Positions 18,609 through 29,034 of a stretch of DNA of 64,000 bases are shown here, one piece after another (the first letter of the stretch is position 1; the number at the start of each line of letters is the position of its first letter). The stretch covers positions 1,092,001 to 1,156,000 of the forward strand of contig NZ_CP150239.1 of NCBI RefSeq assembly GCF_037975215.1, read 5' to 3'. A program made the translations under genes and the position numbers. The stretch is from Solibacillus sp. FSL R5-0449 (GTDB lineage Bacteria; Bacillota; Bacilli; Bacillales_A; Planococcaceae). The notes under the pieces are model-generated. The model did no database searches and had not been told where the DNA came from. It saw only the letters and a list, made by a program, of their open reading frames with translations.

Positions 18609-19714
18609 GTAAATCCTATAAAAAGCTAATAACAATCAAACTAAAGCAATCAAAAGAAGCAAGTACTTTTATTATGCTGCTGAAAGAGCATAAAATCCGT
18701 GTTTTTAATTTGACTTTTAAACAGAGCGAAATAACTTTCCAAGTGGCGCATAGTAATTTGTCATTACTGCGCAGACTAAGAAAAAAAGCGAAAGTAAAAA
18801 TTACAATCCGTTACAGCGAGCCGGAGAAAATTCTGCAAAAAGATATGGTTACGGCCATTGGTATCATCATGTTAATCATCCTGCCAATAATACTTTCACG
18901 CTTTGTATGGGAAGTCGAAGTTGAAGCCACCACGATTGAACTGGAAGATGAAGTGGCGCAGTATTTGCATAAGGAGATGGGCGTAAAGTTTCCTGTACCG
19001 AAAAAAACATTTTTATCCGATAATGAAATCCGACAGACGATGATGAAGGAGTTTCGGGAGTTTTCATGGGTACATATTATGAAAAACGGAAGTAAAATTA
19101 CGATTAATCCGCAATTGGCGCCAAAGATTGAGCCGGTTCCAAAAGTGAACAAAAACCAGCATCTCGTTGCGAACAACAGCGGTGTCGTCACTCATTTCCA
19201 AATTGAACGCGGTGTTCGTCAAGTTGAGCAAAATATGACGGTCTACAAAGGAGATATTCTCGTTTCAGGTGTGCTGCAGCATGGTGAAAAGGAAATTGTT
19301 ATCGGTGCTGAAGGCGAAGTGTTTGTGGATTACTGGCTTGAAACATCATTTTCCGTTCCTAAATCAATTGAAATCGAAGTATTGGATGACCATGGCTGGA
19401 AGTATGACGTGAATTGGGAGAAAATCGGAACAGCGATAGAACAGATGTCTATTGAACCTTTGAAGTCCGTTGTGACGTATAAACCTTATCGAATGTTCCA
19501 TAAAAAAAAGGAAAAGATAAGTGAAAAGGATGTAGAAACAATTATCTTGCCATTACTGCATGAAAAGATGATTTCTTCATTACCGCTTGAAACCGCCATT
19601 AAAGCAGAAAAACTTTTGCACGTCTACAGTGATGATGATACAGTTAAAGGGAAAGTCTTGTATTTAATAAATGAAAATATCGCACAACCACATCCAATTC
19701 ACCAAGGAGAATGA
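18605..19714 (+). CDS. yqfD: Sporulation protein YqfD
   Basis: A 369-residue membrane protein of the SpoIV/YqfD family needed for efficient sporulation in B. subtilis. It has a cytoplasmic N-terminal domain, one membrane helix (about 81-99, MVTAIGIIMLIILPIILSRF) and an extracytoplasmic part with the family landmark VANNSGVVTHFQIERG (about 194-209) and a C-terminal acidic/basic tail. It overlaps the previous gene by ATGA and is followed by phoH with a similar overlap, so the three are translationally coupled. Confidence 0.88.
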   Translation: MSKSYKKLITIKLKQSKEASTFIMLLKEHKIRVFNLTFKQSEITFQVAHSNLSLLRRLRKKAKVKITIRYSEPEKILQKDMVTAIGIIMLIILPIILSRFVWEVEVEATTIELEDEVAQYLHKEMGVKFPVPKKTFLSDNEIRQTMMKEFREFSWVHIMKNGSKITINPQLAPKIEPVPKVNKNQHLVANNSGVVTHFQIERGVRQVEQNMTVYKGDILVSGVLQHGEKEIVIGAEGEVFVDYWLETSFSVPKSIEIEVLDDHGWKYDVNWEKIGTAIEQMSIEPLKSVVTYKPYRMFHKKKEKISEKDVETIILPLLHEKMISSLPLETAIKAEKLLHVYSDDDTVKGKVLYLINENIAQPHPIHQGE

Positions 19715-19716
19715 GT

Positions 19717-20676
19717 ATGTCAGAAAAATATGTTGAGCTCCAAATCGACAATCCAAATGAAGCTGTAATGCTTTTAGGAATGTCAGATGCAAATATAACA
19801 TTGATTGAAGAAACTTATAGCGTACAAATTATTACGCGTGGGGAAGTCATACAAATTGCAGGTGACGATTTAGAAAAGAAAAATCAGGCATATGCAGTTT
19901 TGGAAGCGTTATTGAAAGTTATTCGAAAAAATATTAATATCGATCAGCGTGATGTGTCAACAGCCATTGAGATGGCCAGTAAAGGCACAATTGAATATTA
20001 TGCGGAGCTATATGATGAAGAAATTGCGCGCAATACAAAAGGCAAGCCCATCCGTGCAAAAACGATCGGGCAGCGTGAGTACATCCGGGCAATCCGTCAT
20101 AAAGACCTGATATTCGGAATTGGACCAGCCGGAACCGGTAAAACATATTTAGCGGTTGTGATGGCTACACAGGCATTAAAAAATGGTCATGTAAAGCGTA
20201 TTATTTTAACACGCCCTGCCGTTGAAGCAGGCGAGTCTTTAGGGTTTTTGCCGGGGGATTTGAAGGAAAAAGTCGATCCGTATTTACGTCCGCTCTATGA
20301 CGCCTTGCATGATATTTATGGACAGGAACAGACGCAGCGCCTAATTGAGCGCGGGACGATTGAAATCGCGCCGTTAGCGTACATGCGTGGCCGTACATTG
20401 GATGATGCGTTTGTCATTTTAGACGAAGCCCAAAACACAACACATCAGCAAATGAAGATGTTCTTAACGCGTTTAGGCTTTGGTTCGAAAATGGTCATTA
20501 CAGGCGATAAAACGCAAATTGATTTACCTAAAAATACGGAATCCGGTCTAATTATTGCGGAGCGCACATTACGCTATGTAAAAGACATTCATTTCCAAAT
20601 ACTTGAACAAGGTGATGTAGTCCGTCACCCATTAGTAGCGAGAGTCATCCAGGCTTACACAGAGCAGGAATTATAA
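19717..20676 (+). CDS. phoH: PhoH-like ATPase
   Basis: A 319-residue P-loop NTPase of the PhoH family, linked to RNA processing by its constant neighbour ybeY. Walker A is GPAGTGKT near residue 137; the Walker B region is AFVILDEAQN near 230, followed by the arginine-containing TRLGFGSKMVITGD. The N-terminal ~100 residues form a KH-like domain. Two ATGs are possible: 19711, overlapping the yqfD stop, and 19717, which is better spaced from AAGGAGA; I took the latter. Confidence 0.93.
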   Translation: MSEKYVELQIDNPNEAVMLLGMSDANITLIEETYSVQIITRGEVIQIAGDDLEKKNQAYAVLEALLKVIRKNINIDQRDVSTAIEMASKGTIEYYAELYDEEIARNTKGKPIRAKTIGQREYIRAIRHKDLIFGIGPAGTGKTYLAVVMATQALKNGHVKRIILTRPAVEAGESLGFLPGDLKEKVDPYLRPLYDALHDIYGQEQTQRLIERGTIEIAPLAYMRGRTLDDAFVILDEAQNTTHQQMKMFLTRLGFGSKMVITGDKTQIDLPKNTESGLIIAERTLRYVKDIHFQILEQGDVVRHPLVARVIQAYTEQEL

Positions 20677-20681
20677 AAAGG

Positions 20682-20718
20682 AAACTTTCAACTTTATTGT
20701 AAGGTTGAAAGTTTTTTT
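20682..20718 (+). terminator. Terminator after phoH
   Basis: AAACTTTCAAC / GTTGAAAGTTT stem, 11-base loop, T7. Confidence 0.8.
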
Positions 20719-20734
20719 ATTGGGAAAAATGGCA

Positions 20735-20760
20735 TGAAACTTATTGGAAAAATTTACGTA
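20735..20760 (+). promoter_or_regulatory. SigW-type promoter with no intact gene behind it
   Basis: TGAAAC (20735-20740), exactly 16 bp, CGTA (20757-20760), extending to CGTATA: a full SigW match. It reads into AAAGGAGG and a 13-codon ORF (20783-20824), then into repeat element B. Confidence 0.7.
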
Positions 20761-20782
20761 TATAAACTAAAAGGAGGAATTC

Positions 20783-20824
20783 GTGACAATGTTCATTGGT
20801 ATAAAGACATTTATCCCGCATTAA
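20783..20824 (+). pseudogene. 13-codon ORF behind a perfect ribosome site, possibly a truncated gene start
   Basis: AAAAGGAGG (20770-20778) is followed by GTG at 20783 and ATG at 20789, giving MFIGIKTFIPH from the ATG, then a stop at the edge of repeat element B. Either a genuine leader peptide or the first codons of a SigW-driven gene whose remainder was replaced by the repeat. The latter is inference. Confidence 0.35.
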
Positions 20825-21020
20825 CGGGTAGTAATTTATCTGTTTGGGATAATTGTTTAGCGCTAGAAGTAAGACTTCCAGCTTTGGCATAAAACAGAGA
20901 TTGTGGTCAACTACCCGTAAAAGCCCGATTGGTTTGGGCCAACACGATGTTGGTCACACAAGCGTTGTCACAGGACGTGACGTTTTTAGCTTGTGTTCCT
21001 TTTAATCAGTGGGGATAAAA
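20815..21020 (-). repeat. Interspersed dyad-rich element B (reverse copy of element A)
   Basis: In reverse orientation the part 20936-21020 aligns with 3965-4042 of element A: both contain CCAACA-CGA/TCG-TGTTGG (here 20939-20953), a GTCAC/GTGAC hairpin (20967-20981) and a conserved AGGAAC and CCCCA segment. The other half carries the inverted pair ACGGGTAGT (20824-20832) / ACTACCCGT (20910-20918), the motif also seen as CTACCCGG in element A. It fills most of the 451-bp phoH-pgpH gap. Confidence 0.7.
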
Positions 21021-21127
21021 AGAACCCCCACAGATTGAAGTTAAACTTTATTTGAAAAACATACGTACTTTTCGTAACACCAAACATATAATTTTGATAA
21101 AATGAACATAGAAACAAAGGGAGGTGC

Positions 21128-23242
21128 ATGATCATAGAAAGATTTAACAAGCTCATCCAACTAGTCAGCTTTCGCGCACTGTTAATCATCGTACTTGCGG
21201 CTACTGCACTTCTGCAGTTTTTCCTGATGATTGATAATGTTCGTGGCGTTACATATGATATCCAGCTAACTGAATTATCACCGGAAACGATTCGTTCTTC
21301 CAAAACAGTGGAAGATACGGTAAAGACAGAAATAGAAAGGGCAAATGCGGAGAAAGCCGTAGATCCTGTATACATATATAAAGATGAGGTTCCAAGTCAG
21401 CGTGCAACTTTTGTGACGACCATTTTTGATATCGCATTGGACGTGAAAAATGAGATTGCAAAGGCGGAGGAGGAAGTACCGCAAGATGAACAGGTTAAAA
21501 TTCTGCGTTCAGCGCTAAAAGATATATTGGACAACCAGCAAACCCTGATTTTATCGGATGCACAGTTGGTGAATGTCTTAAGTGCACCACAGGCAAATCT
21601 TGAATCTGCACGTGATGCATTGGCGACATTGGTAGAAGTAAACTTAAATTATCCGCTTCGTAAGGAGAGCTTGCTGCCATACCGAAACGAACTGGAAAGC
21701 AAGATTCGCCAGCAGCCCTCAATATCCGAGGGGTTAATGAGTGTGGCAATCGTCATTGGTCGTGCAGCTATTGTTGAAACTGAAGTGCTTGATAGTGAAA
21801 AAACGGAGATTGCCAGACAGCAGGCAAAGGAAGCGGTGGAGCCGACACGTATTTTGCAAGGACAGATTATTGTCCAGGAAGGCGAAGTTATTACCCGCGA
21901 AATATACCGCCAGCTTGATTTGTTAGGAATGCTGGACAGTGAGGAATCGATTAAACCGATTGCCGGACTGATTATTTTGATTTTACTGCAAATGTCATTC
22001 CTGTTTGTTTTGTTTGACCGTTCGGAAAAAGACATTGCTTCAAAACGCAATGAACTGCTCGTGACAATTATTGTGTATGCGATTGCGTTAATCATGATGA
22101 AACTGATCGCGCTCATTTCAACGAATTTTGATTTGATGATTGCCTTCATTTTCCCGTCAGCGTTAGCGACAATGCTTGTTCGCGTACTGGCCAATGACCG
22201 TACCGCGAGTATTGTGACAATCATTACGGCTGCATCTGCAGGGATCATCTTTCATGAAGGGTTATCCGGTATTTTACAGATGGATACAGCGCTTTACATT
22301 TTATTTGGCGGATTCGCATCGATTATATTCATGCGCAGTCTGGAAAAACGGACAGACATTTTACAGGCGGTTGGTATTGTAATCCTTGTGAACATTGTAT
22401 TTATCGCATTTTATATTTTAATGGGACAATCAGGTTACGGAATGAAGGAAGTTGCATTTTACGTTGCTGCAGCAATTATTTCCGGGTTATTATCCGGTGC
22501 TTTAATGATGGGGCTGCTTCCTTACTTTGAATCGGCATTCGGACTTTTATCGGTCGTGCGTCTGATTGAATTATCGAATCCGAACCACCCGCTGCTGAAG
22601 AAAATTTTGACGGAAACACCTGGTACGTATCACCATAGTATAATGGTTGCGAATCTGGCTGAAGCGGCATGTGAAGCGATCGGGGCGGATGGCTTGCTGG
22701 CAAGGGTCGGCTGCTATTATCATGATGTAGGAAAAACGCGAAGACCTCTATTTTTCATTGAAAACCAAATGGGGACAAATCCTCATGATACGATGGCACC
22801 CGAAAGTAGTGCGGAAATTATTATTGCGCATACTACAGATGGGGCAGAGCTCTTGCGCAAGCATAAAATGCCGCAGGAAATCATAGATATTTGTCTACAG
22901 CATCACGGGACAAGCACATTGAAATTCTTTTTGTTTAAGGCGAAGGAAGAAGGGAAAGAATTGGACGAAAGTATATTCCGATACCCGGGTCCAAAGCCAC
23001 AGACGAAAGAAGCGGCAATCATCAGTATTGCGGATAGTGTGGAAGCGGCAGTCCGTTCGATGCAGCAGCCGAATGCTGAGAAAATACAGAAGCTTGTGCA
23101 ATCGATTATTCAGGATCGTGTACAGGATGACCAGTTTGATGAATGTGATATTTCATTAAAAGAACTGAAAAAGATTGAAGACGTATTATGTGAAACATTG
23201 AATGGAACGTTCCACTCGCGTATTGAATATCCAAAGGAATAG
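21128..23242 (+). CDS. pgpH: 7TM-HD cyclic-di-AMP phosphodiesterase PgpH (YqfF)
   Basis: Membrane HD-domain phosphodiesterase that degrades c-di-AMP. The 704 residues comprise an N-terminal membrane helix, a large extracellular 7TMR-HDED domain (about 50-270), seven further membrane helices (about 275-470) and a cytoplasmic HD domain with [12 protein letters not shown] near 500 and the metal-binding HDVGKTRRP near 531. GGGAGGTG sits just before the ATG. It is followed by ybeY after 14 bp; separated from phoH here by a repeat element, whereas the two are adjacent in B. subtilis. Confidence 0.95.
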   Translation: MIIERFNKLIQLVSFRALLIIVLAATALLQFFLMIDNVRGVTYDIQLTELSPETIRSSKTVEDTVKTEIERANAEKAVDPVYIYKDEVPSQRATFVTTIFDIALDVKNEIAKAEEEVPQDEQVKILRSALKDILDNQQTLILSDAQLVNVLSAPQANLESARDALATLVEVNLNYPLRKESLLPYRNELESKIRQQPSISEGLMSVAIVIGRAAIVETEVLDSEKTEIARQQAKEAVEPTRILQGQIIVQEGEVITREIYRQLDLLGMLDSEESIKPIAGLIILILLQMSFLFVLFDRSEKDIASKRNELLVTIIVYAIALIMMKLIALISTNFDLMIAFIFPSALATMLVRVLANDRTASIVTIITAASAGIIFHEGLSGILQMDTALYILFGGFASIIFMRSLEKRTDILQAVGIVILVNIVFIAFYILMGQSGYGMKEVAFYVAAAIISGLLSGALMMGLLPYFESAFGLLSVVRLIELSNPNHPLLKKILTETPGTYHHSIMVANLAEAACEAIGADGLLARVGCYYHDVGKTRRPLFFIENQMGTNPHDTMAPESSAEIIIAHTTDGAELLRKHKMPQEIIDICLQHHGTSTLKFFLFKAKEEGKELDESIFRYPGPKPQTKEAAIISIADSVEAAVRSMQQPNAEKIQKLVQSIIQDRVQDDQFDECDISLKELKKIEDVLCETLNGTFHSRIEYPKE

Positions 23243-23256
23243 TAGGAGGGAACAAC

Positions 23257-23728
23257 ATGTTATTAATTGATTTTTTAGATGAAACAAATGAAGTGAAAGA
23301 AGACCACTTGGAACTAGTGGAAAAATTACTGCAGCATGCAGCGGAGCAGGAAGGAATCGAGGACGGCTCGGAAGTGTCGGTTACGTTTGTGACAAATGAA
23401 GCGATCCATGAAATTAACCGTGAATACCGTGATAAGGACCAGCCTACTGATGTTATTTCTTTTGCAATGGAAGAAATGGGTGAAGGGGAACTGCAAATTA
23501 TCGGTGAAGGGATTCCGCGTGTTTTAGGGGATATTATCATCTCGACAGACCGCACACGTGAACAGGCAGCCGAATATGGCCATACGTTTGAGCGTGAACT
23601 TGGCTTCTTGGCTGTCCATGGCTTTTTGCACCTGCTAGGCTATGATCATATGACACCGGAAGATGAAAAAGTCATGTTCGGGAAGCAAGATACGATTTTA
23701 CAGTCATACGGCCTAGGTCGTGATATGA

Positions 23729-23742
<14 letters not shown>
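23257..23742 (+). CDS. ybeY: Endoribonuclease YbeY (rRNA maturation)
   Basis: Zinc-dependent endoribonuclease for 16S rRNA 3' maturation and ribosome quality control (yqfG of B. subtilis). The 161 residues include [20 protein letters not shown] and the zinc site [17 protein letters not shown] (histidines near 122, 126 and 132). AGTAGGAGGG precedes the ATG. Its last 14 bases overlap dgkA, so the two are translationally coupled. Confidence 0.96.
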
Positions 23743-25414
<1,672 letters not shown>

Positions 25415-25426
25415 GATGTAGCGAAG

Positions 25427-25456
25427 CACCCATTTTCTTAAGGAAAATGGGTGTAT
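25427..25456 (+). terminator. Terminator after era
   Basis: CACCCATTTTC-TTAAG... return GAAAATGGGTG, then TATTTTA; modest T run. Confidence 0.7.
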
Positions 25457-25463
25457 TTTAATG

Positions 25464-26036
25464 TTCTACTTTTCGTGCGTCTCGTTTTCGTGCGAGGAGG
25501 TTCTACTTTCGCCATGAAATATTCTCCATTTCTCATTGAATTGGCGAATAAGGTAGGCGTGTTCTACATTCCATGCGTGTTGTTCCACATTAGGATGAAA
25601 AGGTTCTACTTTCGGGCAGGGAGGTTCTACTTTTGCCATGAAATATTCTACATTCCTCATTAAATTGGCGAATAAGGTAAGCGCGTTCCACATTCAGTGA
25701 GTATTGTTCCACATTAGGATGAAAAGGTTCTACTTTCGGGCAGGGAGGTTCTCCTTTCGCCATGAAATATTCTCCATTTTCTATTTGTTTGGCAAATAAG
25801 GTATGCGTGTTCTACATTTCGTGAGTATTGTTCCACATTACGGAGAAATAGTTCTACTTTTGGGCAGGGAGGTTCTACTTTCGCCATGAAATATTCTACA
25901 TCGCTCATTGAATTGGCGAATAAAGAAAGCGCGTCCCACTTTCCAATGAAAAGATTCTACTTCCAAGCCAAAACCTTCTACTTTTACCACTAAACTTTCT
26001 CCAAACCTCAACAACGAGTCCAATAAATTCTCCCAC
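25464..26036 (-). repeat. Array 2: same box architecture as array 1, opposite orientation
   Basis: On the plus strand the box is TTCTACTTT or TTC(T/C)(A/C)CATT; on the minus strand this is the AAAGTAGAA of array 1. Starts: 25464, 25501, 25522 | 25562, 25583, 25604, 25625, 25646 | 25686, 25707, 25728, 25749, 25770 | 25810, 25831, 25852, 25873, 25894 | 25934, 25955, 25976, 25997 | 26028. Steps inside blocks are exactly 21 bp, jumps between full blocks exactly 40, giving a 124-bp super-period three times in a row. The linker core (minus strand TTATT-N-GCC-N-ATTC) also occurs in array 1. Minus-strand reading gives Val-Glu every seven residues but the 40-bp linkers shift frame. It fills the 708-bp gap between era and the next gene. 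Confidence 0.9.
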
Positions 26037-26122
26037 CCGATAACAACATTATTCTTGATTATAGCGAATGTTCTGCTACCATTTAATAAGGGAATATTTA
26101 ACAGAAGTTAGCAGGTGAAACA

Positions 26123-27286
26123 TTGAATAAATTAAATAAATTTTTATTGGCACTATGGACGGTATCACTCGCTTTACTATTTATTGTCATTGCGACTGCG
26201 GATCAGGACCCACCAATATTAGTCGCAGAAGGTCAAATGACTACCGAGGAAAACAACCCACCTGAAATAAAGTCAGAGAATGATCTAAATGAAACTGACA
26301 AACCGATCAGCAAACCTAAGGAACAAGTCACCAAGGAATCGATTCGTCTTGCAATGACAGGTGATATTTTGCTGCATTTAAGGCTTGCGAAATATGATGA
26401 TTATACTTCATCTTTTGCAGCGGTGGTGCCGAAGATGCAAAGCTATGATTTTCTGATTGCCAATCAGGAATCGCCACCTGTCGGCAATGAGTATCCATTA
26501 AGCGGCTATCCGCGCTTTTCGAGTCCAGCCCATATTATTCGCGATCTCCAGCATGCAGGGGTGGATTTGGTGACGATAGCCAATAATCATATCGTCGACC
26601 AAGGTGAAAGTGGTATACGTACGGTCTTCAATAACCTGGAAGACTATCATATGCCATATGTCGGAGCTTATAAAAATAAAGAGGATCAGTCAGCACAACG
26701 CATTATCGAAATCGGATCGATAAAAATTGGACTGCTTGCCTATACGTATGGAACAAATGGACTTTATTTACCGAAGGAATCACCATTGCTCATTAATTAT
26801 ATCGATGAAGCAAAGATCAAAGCGGATGTCGAGGAATTAAAAAAAACGGTCGACGTCGTAGCAGTCTCGATGCACTGGGGATCAGAATATGTGTATGCAG
26901 CGAATGACAATCAAAAATATTATGCGGATATATTAAATAAAGCAGGTGTTGATATTATATTCGGGACTCACCCGCATGTACTCCAGCCGTATGACAAGCT
27001 GACAAATGAACAGGGGCAGGAAACGCATATTTTTTATTCTCTCGGTAATTTCTTTTCTACTATCTTAACAATACCAAACACGATGATTGGCGGGATTGCA
27101 AGCCTTGATATTACAAAGGAAGGCGACCGGATTACAATAGATAAACCTGAGCTTTATGCCACGTCTGTATTAAAGGATGCAGACGGAATTTATCGGGTTT
27201 ATCCGTTAAAAGATGTGGAACAGCGCTCTGTAAAAAATCTGCAATGGGTAAAGAAAATCATGGGACAATCTGTAACCGTTTATTAA
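26123..27286 (+). CDS. CapA-family (poly-gamma-glutamate type) metallophosphoesterase-fold protein
   Basis: The 387-residue protein has an N-terminal membrane anchor (about 6-25, FLLALWTVSLALLFIVIATA), a Glu/Pro/Lys-rich stalk and an extracytoplasmic CapA/PgsA-like domain from about residue 74 (RLAMTGDILLH, FLIANQESP, LVTIANNHIVDQG, SMHWGSEY, IIFGTHPHVLQP). Relatives take part in poly-gamma-glutamate capsule synthesis, but no capB or capC homologue is nearby, so a capsule role cannot be claimed. The TTG start follows GCAGGTGA; no other start fits the membrane anchor. It sits in a block inserted between era and recO. Confidence 0.8.
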   Translation: MNKLNKFLLALWTVSLALLFIVIATADQDPPILVAEGQMTTEENNPPEIKSENDLNETDKPISKPKEQVTKESIRLAMTGDILLHLRLAKYDDYTSSFAAVVPKMQSYDFLIANQESPPVGNEYPLSGYPRFSSPAHIIRDLQHAGVDLVTIANNHIVDQGESGIRTVFNNLEDYHMPYVGAYKNKEDQSAQRIIEIGSIKIGLLAYTYGTNGLYLPKESPLLINYIDEAKIKADVEELKKTVDVVAVSMHWGSEYVYAANDNQKYYADILNKAGVDIIFGTHPHVLQPYDKLTNEQGQETHIFYSLGNFFSTILTIPNTMIGGIASLDITKEGDRITIDKPELYATSVLKDADGIYRVYPLKDVEQRSVKNLQWVKKIMGQSVTVY

Positions 27287-27347
27287 ACTTTTCTATTGAT
27301 AGTGCGGTATAATAGAGATACGAAAGAAATAGAAGGATGTGCAACAG

Positions 27348-28121
27348 ATGCTACATAAATGGGAAGGCATCGTTTTAAAGGCGCGTGCTTATGGTGAATC
27401 CAATAAAATCGTGACCCTTATGACACGTGAAGCCGGTAAAGTCGCGTGTATGGCACGTGGAGCGAAAAAGCCGACGAGTCGTCTGGCAGGTGTAACACAA
27501 ACATTTATGCATGGCTCGTTCTTAGTCCAGCGAACATCAGGCATGGGGACATTGCAGCAAGGGGAACATTTCAATTCGATGCGTCATATACAAACGGATA
27601 TTGTGGCAACAGCCTATGCAAGCTATATCGTGGAAATTGTGGATCGCCTCGTTGAAGAAGGACGACCGGAACCTTATGCTTTTGATATATTAATACAGGC
27701 ATTGAATGCAATTGAAGAAGGGTATGATCCTGAAGCAATTACATTATTTGTGGATTGGAAAATGCTCCCGTTTGCAGGGATCCAGCCGATTTTGCATGCA
27801 TGTGCAGGGTGTGGAGCCGTTGATGGGGAATTTGCATTTTCATTTACACAAGGCGGATTTATCTGCCATCGTTGTTTCCATTTGGATCCGTATATTATTC
27901 GGTTGTCACCAACGCAGCTTAAGCTGATTCGCATGTTTTATACAGTGCCGATTGAACAAGTCGGCAAGCTGGATTTAAAACCGCAAACGAAACAATTTAT
28001 AAAAAAAATTGTCACGACAATCTATGAAGAGCAAACAGGAATCCGTCTGAAATCACGCAACTTCATTGAGCAATTGGAGCGTACACCGTTACTGCAGCGT
28101 GAAAAGAAGGAAGAAGAATAA
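27348..28121 (+). CDS. recO: DNA repair protein RecO
   Basis: Recombination mediator that loads RecA with RecR. The 257 residues start MLHKWEGIVLKARAYGESNKIV (OB fold), include MARGAKKPTSRL near 40 and a zinc-type site CAGCGAV...CHRC (about 152 and 175). ATG 27348 fits the family N-terminus; the GTG at 27339 sits on the ribosome site AAGGA. In B. subtilis yqzL lies between era and recO; here array 2 and the CapA-like gene do. Confidence 0.95.
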   Translation: MLHKWEGIVLKARAYGESNKIVTLMTREAGKVACMARGAKKPTSRLAGVTQTFMHGSFLVQRTSGMGTLQQGEHFNSMRHIQTDIVATAYASYIVEIVDRLVEEGRPEPYAFDILIQALNAIEEGYDPEAITLFVDWKMLPFAGIQPILHACAGCGAVDGEFAFSFTQGGFICHRCFHLDPYIIRLSPTQLKLIRMFYTVPIEQVGKLDLKPQTKQFIKKIVTTIYEEQTGIRLKSRNFIEQLERTPLLQREKKEEE

Positions 28122-28139
28122 AATTATTGCCTAGGAAAT

Positions 28140-28185
28140 AAAGCGAGTCGAAATTGCGTAGAATTGCGCAGACTCGCTTTGTTCT
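28140..28185 (+). terminator. Terminator after recO
   Basis: AAAGCGAGTC / GACTCGCTTT stem, 21-base loop, TGTTCTATT tail. Confidence 0.7.
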
Positions 28186-28202
28186 ATTGAGGAGGGGAAA
28201 TA

Positions 28203-29009
28203 TTGCGCCAATTTGAAAATGAGCAGCTAACCGTATTTCAAAGTGTGTTATATCAAACGACATCAGCGGTAGTTAAAACAAAGGATGCTTTAATTGTTAC
28301 GGACCCTAACTGGTTGCCGAATGAAGTTGCCGAAATAAAAGCCTATATCGATTCGGTTATTGAAGATCGGAAATTATATATTATTTATACACATAGTGAT
28401 TATGATCATATTATTGCTGCAGGGGCCTTCCCGAATGCGACTACTATCGCCAGTGAAGCCTTTGTCAATAAAATAAATAAAGAAGAGGTATTGGAACAAA
28501 TTCGTCAGTTTGATGCGCAGTACTATATCGAAAGGGATTATCCAGTTATTTATCCTCATATCGATATCGTCATAAAAGAAGATAGCCAAACAGTTGAGCT
28601 GCAGGACGTGACGTGTAGCTTTTATCGATCGCCAGGACATACGGCAGATGGCTTATTTACAGTTGTGGAGCCGTCCGGGATTTTATTGGCAGGGGATTAT
28701 TTATCGAATGTCGAGTTTCCTTTTATCGAAGATTACGAAGCGTATTTGGCGACAATTCAAAAGGTACAGACAATTATTTCGCACAAAAAAATTGAAGTTC
28801 TCGTGCCGGGACATGGGACAACGACGAATAACAAAAATGAAATTCAAAAACGTATTGATGAGTCTTTATTATATTTAAATAATTTATCAGCCGACTGTGT
28901 GGATGAAACAGAATTGCAAAAGCTTTATCCGTTTTATAAAGGTTTAAAAGACATGCATAAACTAAATAAAGAAACGGTAAAAAATAGCCAAGGATTTAGG
29001 TCAAACTAA
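28203..29009 (+). CDS. Metallo-beta-lactamase-fold hydrolase
   Basis: A 268-residue cytoplasmic MBL-fold protein, substrate unknown. It shows the metal motif THSDYDH (about residues 61-67), SPGHTADG near 142, AGDYLS near 159 and PGHGT near 201, i.e. all the usual MBL metal-binding landmarks (first His replaced as TH-S-DYDH keeps H-x-x-x-D-H spacing). GAGGAGGGG precedes TTG 28203. It converges with the EcsC-like gene through a shared bidirectional terminator. Confidence 0.82.
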   Translation: MRQFENEQLTVFQSVLYQTTSAVVKTKDALIVTDPNWLPNEVAEIKAYIDSVIEDRKLYIIYTHSDYDHIIAAGAFPNATTIASEAFVNKINKEEVLEQIRQFDAQYYIERDYPVIYPHIDIVIKEDSQTVELQDVTCSFYRSPGHTADGLFTVVEPSGILLAGDYLSNVEFPFIEDYEAYLATIQKVQTIISHKKIEVLVPGHGTTTNNKNEIQKRIDESLLYLNNLSADCVDETELQKLYPFYKGLKDMHKLNKETVKNSQGFRSN

Positions 29010-29026
29010 AATCCTTGGCTATTTTT
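28981..29026. terminator. Bidirectional terminator
   Basis: AAAATAGCCAAGGATTT / AAATCCTTGGCTATTTTT around a short loop, A run on one side and T run on the other, between convergent genes. Confidence 0.85.
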
Positions 29027-29034
29027 ATGGAAAA

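Noticed and set aside
25466-26023. Minus-strand ORFs of 61-75 codons with Val-Glu heptads in array 2
   Set aside because: Same reason: frame breaks at each 40-bp linker, several short overlapping frames, no start signals.
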